Positions 1-9,320 of a stretch of 64,000 nt of DNA are shown here, in pieces. The notes under the pieces were generated by a model that had not been told where the DNA came from, searched no databases, and saw only the letters and a list, made by a program, of their open reading frames with translations. Source of the stretch: Monodelphis domestica (Eukaryota > Chordata > Mammalia > Didelphimorphia > Didelphidae); the NCBI RefSeq assembly GCF_027887165.1, contig NC_077227.1:355622850-355686849 (forward strand), given 5' to 3'. The position numbers were made by a program, and so were the translations under genes. How positions within the stretch are numbered: the stretch's first letter is position 1; every line of letters begins with the position of its first letter.

Positions 1-35
1 GAATTGTGATTGGTCATTACACCAGTTAGTTGCCA

Positions 36-122
36 CTGTTGTTTGATTACGTCCAACTTGTGTGACCCTATGGACCATAGCACACCAATGTTATCTTATC
101 CACGGGTTTTTTTTTTTTTTTT
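36..122 (-). mobile_element. SINE 3' tail, RTE/BovB-like
   Basis: GTTGTTTGATTACGTCCAAC, GTGACCCTATGGACCATAGC resembles the RTE/BovB-related tail of marsupial SINEs. Followed by a T run at 107-122. Confidence 0.55.
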
Positions 123-169
123 GCAAAGGTGCTTAAGTAATTGTCATTCCCTTCTCCAACATTGATTAG

Positions 170-262
170 AGTTCTTAATTCTTTTTCTTTTCTTAAATTT
201 TCTTAATTCTTTTCTTTTCTTTTCCTTCCTTCCTTCCTTTCCTTTCCTTTCTTTTTCTAAAA
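170..262. repeat. Pyrimidine-rich TTTTC/TTCC low-complexity tract
   Basis: Runs of TTTTCTTTTC and CCTTCCTTCC units with little else. Confidence 0.85.
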
Positions 263-329
263 ACTCTTCATTTTCTATCTTAGAATCTTAAAATTGATAC
301 TAGCATCATTTCCAAAGTAGACGAGCACC

Positions 330-449
330 AAGATCTAGGTAATTGGGGTTAAGTGGCTTGTCCAGGGTCACACAGGAAGTATCTGAGGTCAGATTTGAAT
401 CTAGGTCTTCCCAACTCCAGTTATCTACTGAGCCACCTAGATGCCCCCC
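330..449 (-). mobile_element. CORE-SINE fragment
   Basis: GGGGTTAAGTGGCTTGTCCA, GGGTCACACAGG, and the head complement TACTGAGCCACCTAGATGCC. The 3' tail half is missing. Confidence 0.75.
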
Positions 450-485
450 TTCTGCCTCCCACATTTGCAGTTTCTGTCCAAGTTA

Positions 486-511
486 TATATGTATGTATGT
501 ATGTATGTATG
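486..511. repeat. (TATG)n microsatellite
   Basis: TATATATGTATGTATGTATG and continuing; six or so units. Confidence 0.9.
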
Positions 512-544
512 AATTCTAGAAATTATCTATCCAGACATATCATA

Positions 545-672
545 ATATAGACTATATTTGTCTTTATCGAAGGCAGGAATTATTTCCTGTTTTATCTCTG
601 TGTGCTCAATGCCTATCATGATGCCTGGCATATAATAAGCATTGAATTAATAAATGCTTATTAATTGATTCA
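545..672 (+). mobile_element. L2 3' end
   Basis: AGGCAGGAATTATTTCCTGT, CTCAATGCCTATCATGATGC, CTGGCATATAATAAGC...AATAAATGC, the L2 terminal signature. Confidence 0.6.
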
Positions 673-1329
673 ATCTATTAAATTACTACCTTCATTATAT
701 AAAATATATATTTTATTTATTTTATATGAGGATATTATATTATATATATGAGGACAGGATCTCTGTCCTAAAGGAGTTTCCATTCTAAAGAAAGAAATAA
801 TCTTAAACCAACTATGTACACACAAAATATTATAGAGTGTAAATGGAGGTAATCTTAACAGGAATACACTCAGTAGGAAGGCAAGGAATTAAGAAAGACT
901 TTTTACAAAGATGGAATTTGAGGTGAGTTTTCAAGCAAAGCAAAGAAAATCATAAGGTACAGGTGAGAAGAGAAAGCATTCCAGCCAGGGGGCACAGAGA
1001 GTGAAAAGGTATAGAATCAAAAGAGAGTCAGGCCTGGAGACCAAAGGTACCAAGGTAGTGGTCATTTTTGTGGAGAGAAGGGGAGGTACCAGACAGATGT
1101 AAATACAGAAACCACAGGCTTTGACAGCAGATTGGATATTTGTAATGAGTGGGAGTGAAGAGTCAAAGATGTCACTAAGGCTGGGAGTCAGAGTGGCAGG
1201 ATGGTAGTCCCCTGAATGGGTGAGTTTGTAAGAGGGAAGACTGATGGAAAAGATAATGAATTTTATTTTGCATGTGTTTAATTTGAGATAATTCATTATT
1301 GATTGATTGATTGATTTCCTTAATAAGTG

Positions 1330-1505
1330 GTTCAAGTTCAACTCAGCTAATTGGGAGAAGTCCAAGTTACTTAACCCTCTTTGTCTCAATTTCTTCATCT
1401 ATAAAATGAACTGGTGAAAGAAATGGCAAATCATGCCAGTATCTTTGCCAAGAAAATCCCAAATGGGGTCATAAAGATTCTGATATGACTGACATGCCTG
1501 AAATG
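1330..1505 (+). mobile_element. SINE with RTE-like tail, partial
   Basis: TTTCTTCATCTATAAAATGA, AAAGAAATGGCAAATCATGC, TATCTTTGCCAAGAAAATCC and CCCAAATGGGGTCATAAAGA form the conserved tail. The head is eroded. Confidence 0.7.
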
Positions 1506-2248
1506 ACTGAATAAAGACAAGGCCTTTGCTGTATTTTGAATTATCCCCTTTAATCAATAAATCAGCCAATAGTGAGATGTAAAAGAAAGGGCCTAGGAAT
1601 CAGGAGACCCAGATTCTAGTTTTGATTTTGTGTGATCCTGCCCAATAATTTAGCCTCTTCAAGACATAGTTTAAACATTTAGTTGAATATTATACACATC
1701 AACCATTCATTAAACAAAAATGTATGGCATGCCCACATAATAAGCACTTAATAAAGGTTTTTTCAATAAAATCTAAGGTACTATGACAAGTATTTTGGGA
1801 CCTACAAAGTTATAGTAGAGATAATCTTTGCTTTCAGAGGTATTTGGAATCTGGTTGGAGGAGGCAGGCACATAGATACACATAACATTTATATAAGATA
1901 TATTTATTATATTAATAAATGCTATATAAGTATTATAAAGTGCTTTATATTTCAGAAGAAAGGATCACATTGCTAGATCAGGGAAATCTTCGCAGATTTG
2001 GCATTTGATTTGGGATTCTTAGGAAGATGGAAACAATTTTATAAATTTAATTATGCACAAGAAGGAAGGGAAGGTATTTATTGGCCAGGGCTGGGCATCA
2101 TTGTTGTGCGGATTCATCAAGATAGTAGACATTAAACTATTAGAAAGGCATAAAGTCCTAAGGAAATTGGAGGGATGATTATCTATAGATAATATGGATT
2201 GATAGGAAAGCTACAGATTAAAAGTCTACTATTATCATTTTAGGACTG

Positions 2249-2483
2249 TTGTTGTTCAGTTGTATCTAATTCTTTGTACACCTATCTGGGTTTTCTTGGC
2301 AAAGACCCTAGAGGGTTTGCCATTTTGTTCTCTAGTTCATTTTACAGATGAGGAAACTAAGGCAAAGAGGATTAAGTGCCTTGCCCAGAGTCACACAGCT
2401 AGTAAGTGTCTGAGTCCAAATATGAATTCATCTTCCTGAACTCTAGGCCTGGCACTCTACCCACTGTGCCACCTAGATGCTAC
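2249..2483 (-). mobile_element. SINE with RTE-like tail, near full length
   Basis: GTTGTTGTTCAGTTGTATCT, GGGTTTTCTTGGCAAAGACC, CATTTTACAGATGAGGAAAC, TTGCCCAGAGTCACACAGCT and CCCACTGTGCCACCTAGATG read tail to head. Confidence 0.85.
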
Positions 2484-2493
2484 TAAAAGTATA

Positions 2494-2672
2494 GGGAGGC
2501 AACTAGGTGGCACAGTGGATAGAGTGCCAGGTCTGGAATTAGGAGTACTTGGGTTCAAATCTGGCTTCAGACACTTCTTACCTGTGTGAACCTGGGTGAA
2601 TCACTTAATCCAGTTTGCCTAGTCTCCTTGCCCTTCTGTCTTCAAATTGATACAAAGAGTGAAAGCAAGGAT
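2494..2672 (+). mobile_element. CORE-SINE
   Basis: GGGAGGCAACTAGGTGGCAC head, GGGTTCAAATCTGGC B box, CTGTGTGAACCTGGGTGAAT core. Ends in A-rich AAGGATAAAAAAAAAAG, next to an L1 end. Confidence 0.8.
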
Positions 2673-2689
2673 AAAAAAAAAAGTAGAGG

Positions 2690-3520
2690 CACCTAGCAGA
2701 TTGGCTAACATGATGCAAAGGAAAGTAATGAATGCTGGAAGGGATGTAGCAAAGTCGGGGCATTAATCCATTGCTGGTGGAGTTGTGAATTGATCCAACC
2801 ATTCTGAAAGGCAATTTGGAACTATGCCCAAAGGGCGATAAAAGACTGTCTGCCCTTTGATCCAGCCATAACACTGCTGGGTTTGTACCCCCAAAGAGAT
2901 AATAAGGAAAAAGACTTGTACAAGAATATTCATAGCTGCACTCTTTGTGGTGGCCAAAAATTGGAAAATGAGGGGATGCCCTTCAATTGGGAAATGGCTG
3001 AGCAAATTGTGGTATATGTTGGTGATGGAATATTATTGTGCTCAAAGGAATAATGAACTGCAGGAATTCCATGTGAACTGGAATGACCTCCAGGAACTGA
3101 TGCAGAGTGAAAGGAGCAGAACCAGGAGAACATTGTACACAGAGATGGATACACTGTGGCACAATCGAATGTAATGGACTTCTCTACTAGCAGCAATGCA
3201 ATTATTCAGGACAATTCTGAGGGACTTATGAGAAAGAACACTATCCACATCCAGAGGAAGAACTGTGGGAGTAGAAACACAGAAGAAAAACAATTGCTTG
3301 AACACATGGATCGATGGGGGATATGATTGGGCACGTAGACTCTAAATGATCACCCTACTGCAAATATCAATAATATGGAAATGGGTCTTGATCAATGACA
3401 TATGTAAAACCCAGTGGAATTGAGCATCAGCTACAGGAGGGGGTTGGAGGAAAGGAGAGGGAAAAAACATAAATCTTGTAATCATGGAAAAATTTTCTTA
3501 ATCAATTAAATTAAAAAATT
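2690..3520 (+). mobile_element. LINE-1 3' end
   Basis: Contains the L1 3' landmarks TTGCTGGTGGAGTTGTGAA, CCAACCATTCTGAAAGGCAA, ATGCCCAAAGGGCGATAAAA and TGGAATATTATTGTGCTCAA, then an A/T-rich end (AATCAATTAAATTAAAAAAT). A 75-codon reading frame at 2947-3174 is an L1-derived shadow. Immediately follows a SINE. Confidence 0.85.
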
Positions 3521-4047
3521 CGTTTAAAGTAGAGGAAACCTGCACAAGATCCCTCAATTTCCTCTGGCCCATATGGGTCTATATGGGTTCTAAGACCCTG
3601 AACAGGTCTAACATTTTATATTCTAAAGTCTCTCCCAGACCTAAGTGTTTCGCCTGGAGGGAAAAATTATTGCTAGGATGAGATAAAGATGTTATGTAGA
3701 GGAAACCCACCCAGATTCTGTGCCCTCCTGCAGAGCAAGGCCTGCCTATACACATGCAGTTATTCTACCAGTTCACATTTCAGGGAATCTCTCAGTCCCT
3801 CTCTGTCCCAGGTTAGGCCTGGTTTTGGCTTTCTTTCCACATGACCTTGAACTAACTAATCACTTTACATAGCTCTCTGTCCCTTAGTATTCTCATCAGT
3901 AAAACAGGGCATTTCCCTTCTTTTGAATAGCAGAACGAATAATTAGTAAATAGGACTAAAAATCTCTGGATCAACAATTCCATGCAGTTTTGCTGGGGGT
4001 GTGTAGCAATATCATTTCAGTTGAATTCAATTACACAGGCACTTATT

Positions 4048-4149
4048 TTATTTTATTATTTTACTTTTCTTTTCCTTTTTTTAAATTTAAAATATTTTTC
4101 CATGGCTATATGATCCATGATTCATCCCTCCCTCTTCCCTTCCCCTTCA
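4048..4149 (-). mobile_element. Severely 5'-truncated LINE-1 insertion with TSD
   Basis: About 100 bp of L1 3' terminus in reverse orientation (T-rich at left, TTTTTCCATGGCTATATGAT in the middle), flanked by 13-bp direct repeats ACAGGCACTTATT at 4035-4047 and 4150-4162. A clean target-primed insertion. Confidence 0.8.
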
Positions 4150-4329
4150 ACAGGCACTTATTAAACACCTCTAAAACAGGATGGCTACCCTCCAAAAAGG
4201 TTTATAATCTAGTAGGACATTTAAGATATACATAGTCAGTAGAGTACAAATTAGACTATAGTTGTTCAAGAGGAATACAAATTACTATGAGGTCATCAAG
4301 TTTTACTGCTGGATACTAGGTAATAGAAT

Positions 4330-4495
4330 TTTTTTAAAAAACTCTTACTTCCACCTAAGGCAGAAGAGAGGTGAGGATGAGGCAATGGGGGTTAAGTGAC
4401 TTGCCCAGAGTCACACAGCTAGGAAGTGTCTTTTTGAACCCAGGGCCTCCTGTCTGTAGGCCTGGCTCTCAATCCACTGAGCCACTTAGCTTCCC
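4330..4495 (-). mobile_element. CORE-SINE
   Basis: T-rich start, GGCAATGGGGGTTAAGTGAC, CCCAGAGTCACACAGCTAGG, then CTCAATCCACTGAGCCACTT head complement. Confidence 0.8.
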
Positions 4496-4684
4496 TGTAC
4501 ATAGAACACTGATGATAGAACACCAGAGCTGGAGGGATCATAAAACAAAAACAAAAACAAAATCCAGAATATTAGAGGTGGAAGAGATCTTAGCTATTGA
4601 TTATCTAGTCAACTTATTCAATTTACAAATGAATGAACTGAAGTTTGGAGAAATTAAATGACTTGCCCATCAGAAAATTAGTAA

Positions 4685-5100
4685 GTGCTCAGCAATGCAA
4701 CGACCTGGGACAATTCTGAAAGACTTATGATGGGGAATGCTATCCACCTGCAGAGAAAGAACTGTTGGATGGGGGGCAGCTGGGTAGCTCAGTGGATTGA
4801 GAGTCAGGCCTAGAGATGGGAGGTCCTGGGTTCAAATTTGACCTCAGACACTTCTTAGCTGGGTGACCCTTGACAAGTCACTTAACTCCCATTGCCTAGC
4901 CCTTACCACTCTTCTGCCTTGGATCCAATACACAGTATTGATTCTAAGACAGAAGAAGAAGGGTTTAAAAAACAAAAGAACTGTTGGAGTTGTCTTTCAC
5001 ATCAGTGTATTTATGGTTTTATTTTGGAGTTTGAGTTATGTATGAGTGTGCTCTTACAACAATGACCTACATGGAAGTGTGTTTTGCATGACAATAAAAA
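4685..5100 (+). mobile_element. LINE-1 3' fragment split by a SINE
   Basis: Left part has GACAATTCTGAAAGACTTAT and CTATCCACCTGCAGAGAAAG; the right part continues GTTGGAGTTGTCTTTCACAT and ends in an A-rich stretch (AATAAAAAATAAAAACC). The two halves abut at the 14-bp duplication made by the SINE at 4770. Confidence 0.75.
4770..4974 (+). mobile_element. CORE-SINE (MAR1/WSINE1 type), full-length, with TSD
   Basis: tRNA-derived head with A box TAGCTCAGTGG and B box GGTTCAAATTT, CORE (TTAGCTGGGTGACCC...AAGTCACTTA), and the tail AATACACAGTATTGATTCTA ending AAGGGTTTA. Flanked by 14-bp duplications AAAGAACTGTTGGA at 4756-4769 and 4975-4988. Inserted inside an L1 fragment. Confidence 0.92.
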
Positions 5101-5694
5101 ATAAAAACCAAACAAACTAGTAAGTGGCAGAGCCTGAACTCAAAATCATGTCTACCAAACTCTTTCTGTTATACAAAAAAGGCCTCTAAAACCTTGTTGC
5201 CTCTTTGGAATCACTGTGGGGTTTCTAAAACATTTTTACAAATCTAGTGGTATGTATATACCACACTATATCTGTGACACAGATATAGGTGTTTCTACAC
5301 CTCTATCCTCACAGATACACCTATGTATGTTGAAAACTACCATAGATATTTGTGACTCTGGACAACTTACTTCTGACTTTGTTTCTTTCTCTATAAAACA
5401 AGGAAGGTAATACTCACACTGCATACCTTGGACAGTTGTAGAGAACTTATGAGACAGCAAGCATAGGTCCACACAATGCTGGGTAAATGTTGGTTTTTAT
5501 TATTAATGAAACTAAAGTTGTTCAGTGCCTTACACAGAAAGCTGACACTACAGAATTTTTTTTTGAGTGATTAATAAAGCCTGGCACCCAAGGATTCTGA
5601 GCAAATAATTGAGGTCCTTCCTATTAAAGAATGAGTATAAATTAATTAGATAGCATTCTGGATTTCTCTGCCATTAATCTCTATGTCAAGATCC

Positions 5695-5810
5695 CTGGAT
5701 GTGGAAGTCAGACCACCTGGATTTAAGTCCCAGCTTTGTTCCTTACTGGCTGTGTGGGAGAGTTGTTTCCCTGTGTCTGGGCCTATTTATCACCTGAATA
5801 CATAGCCCTG
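5695..5810 (+). mobile_element. MIR
   Basis: GTGGAAGTCAGACCACCTGG, CTTACTGGCTGTGTGGGAGA match the MIR head and core. Confidence 0.65.
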
Positions 5811-5886
5811 TATTAGGTAGGCATGAGGAGAGATGTAAAGTTTACGTAAGACTAGGTCCCTGTTCTGAAGGTACTTACAGTCCTTT

Positions 5887-6065
5887 GCTGTTGTTCAGTC
5901 ATTTTTCAGTCATGGCAGGCTCTGTTGACTCCATTTGGGGTTTTCTTGGCAGAGATACTGGAGCAGTTTGCCATTTCCTTCTCCAGCTCATTTTACAGAT
6001 GAGGAAACTGAGGCAAAGAGGGTTAAATGATTTACTCAAGGTCACACAGCTAGTGAGTGTCAATC
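5887..6065 (-). mobile_element. SINE with RTE-like tail
   Basis: CTGTTGTTCAGTCATTTTTC, GGGGTTTTCTTGGCAGAGAT, TCTCCAGCTCATTTTACAGA, AGGTCACACAGCTAGTGAGT. The head is replaced by an AT-rich TATATG tract. Confidence 0.82.
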
Positions 6066-6067
6066 TG

Positions 6068-6108
6068 GTGTGTGTATATATATGTATATATACATATATA
6101 TACACTAA
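6068..6108. repeat. TG/TA microsatellite
   Basis: Alternating TGTGTGTATATATATG tract at the head side of a SINE. Confidence 0.85.
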
Positions 6109-6544
6109 AATATATTTATATATAATAAAAAACATAAATGTTTGCTAATGCCATGTGAAGTCTGTAGGGGGAAAATCTGTTATAGATAGGAGTCAAGAAA
6201 GACTTTCAGGAAGTGATCCTCACAACCTGGAGGTGGATTATTATTAGTCCCATTTTGCAGATAAAGAAACTGAAGCAAAGTTAAAAGACTTGCCCAGGGT
6301 CACACAGCTAATGTCTGACTTAAGTGTAATCTGAACTCAGGTTTTCTGGACTCTAGTCTTCTGCATAATCCATTTATATAATTTAGCTGCCTGAAATAAA
6401 GTTTTGAATGTGGGGCAAAGGAGTTTGAACTGTATTTAGGAAGCAATATTAGCCGCTGGAAATTTCATACTGTTGACAATCATTTTGCTCACTGAGGTGT
6501 GTCGAATTACTGAGGTTGATAAAAAAATTTTCCAGTGGCCCCCT

Positions 6545-7000
6545 GACTCCTTCCTGATTAAAGGTCATACTACTTTGCATGGCATTCAAGGCTCTCAGCA
6601 ATCTGGAGCCAGCCTACTTTTCCCTCACCTCATTTTTCTTCGTGTATATTAGACAGATCCCATTGCTTACCAAGCCCCAAATCGTGTATTTTTCCACTTC
6701 CTTGCCTTTGCTCCGTTTCCCCATGCCTAGCGTGTCCTTCCTCCCTTCCCCAGTTGAATTCCTAGCCCTCCTTTAAAGCAGAGCTCAATTACGCTCTGCA
6801 TGAAGCCTTTCTTGATCCCAGTAACTATTTCCCCCAGATCTCAAAAGAGCACTGTTTTGCCCCTCTCTGTTGTATTTCTCTGGTATTATTGTTATCTGTG
6901 CTTTTATAGTTATTGGGGTCACCCTCAGGGCCCAGCTCAGGGATATGCACTTAGCAGATGCGTGGCTTATTCAATATTCCGTATTCTAAGGCAGCTTTCT
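6545..7000 (+). mobile_element. L2 3' region
   Basis: CATGGCATTCAAGGCTCTCA, GCAATCTGGAGCCAGCCTAC, AAAGCAGAGCTCAATTACGC, TGAAGCCTTTCTTGATCCCA follow L2 consensus order. Confidence 0.75.
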
Positions 7001-7599
7001 AGCTTGTGCAGTCGGTATGCTTAGGTCTCTCTTCCAGTTCTGACCTTCTGTTGCATGCTGTTTTTAAAGTGCTGGTGCTTTCCCCCAGAGGAGGACTTCC
7101 TATGGCCAGTTGAACTGATCAAGAATAGTTCTGTAGAAAATGAACAGCTTGTCATTCACTAGGCTAGAGAATTGGAACCAGGGTCTATTTGTGTCAGCCA
7201 ACGTTTGTGAGCAATTCAAATCTCCCTTCCAAAGGGCACAGGAAGGGACCCCGCCCCCACCGGGTAAGGTCAGTGACACTAACAGCTAAGAGGTTGACCT
7301 CAGAAGGATCTCTAAGCGCTTTAACTCAATCCTTCCTCCTCTTTCCTTCCCTCTCCCTCCCCTCCGGAGTCCATAGCGCTGAAAGTTGCCTTGGGGTTAA
7401 GGCACGTGGGAATGAAACTGGCTCTCCAAGGTCATCCAGACTGGGTAGGGAAGGCCGGGAGGGGCTGGGTTTGGGGACAGAGAAGACCCCGCCAGGCTCA
7501 GACAAATTAACCCACCTGGGCTTTTGTGAGCCTGGGTGTGCGTTAATCAGCACTTTTCCTTTCCTGTTGCAAATGCAATTTAATTTTCCACCAACTCGT

Positions 7600-9320
7600 C
7601 TCCCGTCCTCAGTCTAAGAAACGGAAGCAACCCGGTACTGCCGCCGCATGGCCCTAAATCCATGTGCTCCACCTGCGGCCTTGCTTCCCCAAGCGGGCCC
7701 TTTAAGAGATCCCCGCCCCACCACGGCTTCCCCCGAGCTCCCCCTCCCTCCAGCACTCTCCCTCTCAGTCCACCTTTCCGAATTGCATCAGGCACGTGCT
7801 CGCCCCCGTCCCGTCGGAGCCCTCCCTCTTCTCCCCCGCCTCTTTCCCCCCCTACTGGGGAACCGGAGCAGAGAGTCGGGGGGGGGTGTGGAAGGGAGGG
7901 GGGAAAAGGGGTGGGGACAAGAGTCCGGAATGAGAAGCCAAGTCGTGCGCGCGCGCTCCTCTCTCCCATTCCCAGGGGCCGGGCCAAGGCGCGCGCGCTC
8001 CCGCTACCCCGTCCCCGTCCCCGACCGCATCCCCTCCCCTCCCGTCCCAGAGACGCCGCGTTGCGAAGCGCGCCCCCGCCGATCGCGTGGTCTGCTCCGC
8101 TCCGCTCTCCCCTTCCATATTGCTGCAGCCCAGAGCAGGGAGCCCGGGCTGCCCCCGGGGGGGAAGAGGAGGAAAGGGAGAAGCAGTGAGAAGAGCCGTC
8201 AGGCCCCTGGGCTTCGGGGGTGGGGGGTGGCGGGGGGAGCCTACGGCTCCAGGCGAAGAGGCAGCAGAGGGGTCCCCCCCCCGCCCCGGCACCGCCGCCG
8301 CCGCTCAGGGCCTGGGCTTCTCGGCAGCTCTCCGACGGGGAGGGAGAAAAGGGAGGGGGCCGCGCCCGGCTGCTCGGCTCGAGTACCCCCCGGCACTCCC
8401 CTCCTGCTCCGGTCCCCGGGGACTGTGAGGGGAGCAGCCCCTGGAGGCAGCCTTCCCAGAAGAGAGAGCGGCAAGGCCGGGCAGCTTCAGGAAAGTTTTG
8501 AGGCGGCGGGCGAGAGGGGAGGGGGCGAGGCTGCCGCGGCGCCGGCGGGGGCTTCGGTTCGGGGGGCGGGCGCTCCCATGGCCACCGAGGTGGAGTCACT
8601 CCCGCCCGGCAACCCCCTCCTTCAGGCCGAGGAGCACGGCGGGCTGGTGATGAAGCAGCCGCCACCGGCGCCGCCGCAGCAGCAGCAACCGCAGCAGGCG
8701 CCGCAGCCCGAGGGGAAGGGAGAGCCTCTGGACGGCGGCGACGAAGGCGCCCGGCCCCCGCGGCAGCCCAGCTCAGCCAGGCAGTCCCGGGAAGACGGCC
8801 CCCAGCCTGAGAGGGAAAGCCTGCAGCTGCCGCCGCCGCCGCCCCGGGGCGAGAGTGACGGCGGCAGCGGCAGCGAAGAGGGCGGCGAGCCGTGCCGCCG
8901 AGAGTTCGTCGAGGCCCCCCCGCCCAAGGTGAATCCGTGGACGAAAAACGCGGGGCCGCCGGCTTTGGTCACTGTGAACGGACAGTCCCCGCCAGGTGGG
9001 TTCTCGCTCTCATTGCATTCTCGGGTAGTGCTTCCTCGCCGCGCGGGGCCGCGGGGGGAGGGGGGGGGCCGAGCTGGTACTCCATCATTTTCCCCCTTCC
9101 CCACCTCCTCCCCCGAGGGTCTTTGCAACCGCTGGCCCCTGATGTCCTCTTCGGGAGATGACACAGGCCTCGGGTGGACCCCGGAGCTTTGTAATGATCG
9201 GCGTCCGTGCGAGGACAAGTTGGAGCGGCCTTGCCAGGGCCGTACCAGCTGGCTTAGGCAGCGGCGAGGAGAAGGCCTCGAGCCCCCGGGAAAACTACTT
9301 TTCGGGTGTAAATAACCCTT
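7600..9320 (+). promoter_or_regulatory. LARP1: CpG-island promoter and 5'UTR of LARP1
   Basis: CG dinucleotides are dense from about 7615 to 9310, with a weaker shoulder at 9720-9970. The flanks are CpG-poor. No convincing TATA box is seen; the region has several CCCCGCCC/GGGGCGG Sp1-type boxes, an alternating GTGCGCGCGCGC tract near 7944-7957 and an E-box CACGTG at 7793-7798 (another at 7403-7408, outside the island). This fits a housekeeping-type dispersed promoter. The transcription start cannot be fixed by eye, so the 5'UTR is inferred to lie somewhere in 7.7-8.577 kb. Confidence 0.85.
8578..8995 (+). CDS. LARP1: LARP1 coding exon 1 (residues 1-139)
   Basis: Start codon at 8578 in the context CTCCCATGG (G at +4, no purine at -3), chosen because the following [11 protein letters not shown] aligns with the known mammalian LARP1 start MATQVEPLLPG. 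Low-complexity N-terminus with a proline/glutamine block at about 26-42 that is longer than I recall in human LARP1. The conserved [15 protein letters not shown] block lies at 110-124. The exon ends in phase 1 at CCAG|GTGGGT. The same frame remains open upstream to 7618, so initiation further 5' is not excluded by sequence. Confidence 0.95.

Larger units (their letters stand above)
1..7599. other. Intergenic DNA upstream of LARP1
   Basis: No exon-like or coding structure found on either strand; all short ORFs fall in repeats. Contains nested SINE and L1 insertions, L2 and MIR relics and simple repeats listed separately. The segment 770-1270 looks like an old interspersed element that I could not classify. 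7050-7600 is single-copy in appearance, with an E-box CACGTG at 7403-7408. Confidence 0.8.

Noticed and set aside
2605..3305. Several overlapping ORFs of 75-89 codons
   Set aside because: They lie in a SINE and a LINE-1 3' end and are repeat shadows.
4780..4830. Possible tRNA gene (A and B boxes)
   Set aside because: The boxes belong to the tRNA-derived head of a SINE with a target duplication; no cloverleaf or 3' end is present.
7580..8665. 361-codon antisense open frame over the CpG island
   Set aside because: GC-rich DNA is stop-poor. The product is a proline/arginine/glycine low-complexity string, and the frame overlaps the LARP1 promoter and exon 1 with no recognisable domain.
7648..9315. 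555-codon sense open frame treated as a separate gene
   Set aside because: Its 3' half is LARP1 exon 1 read through the splice donor at 8996. The 5' half is possible 5'UTR; only the in-frame extension idea is kept as a finding.
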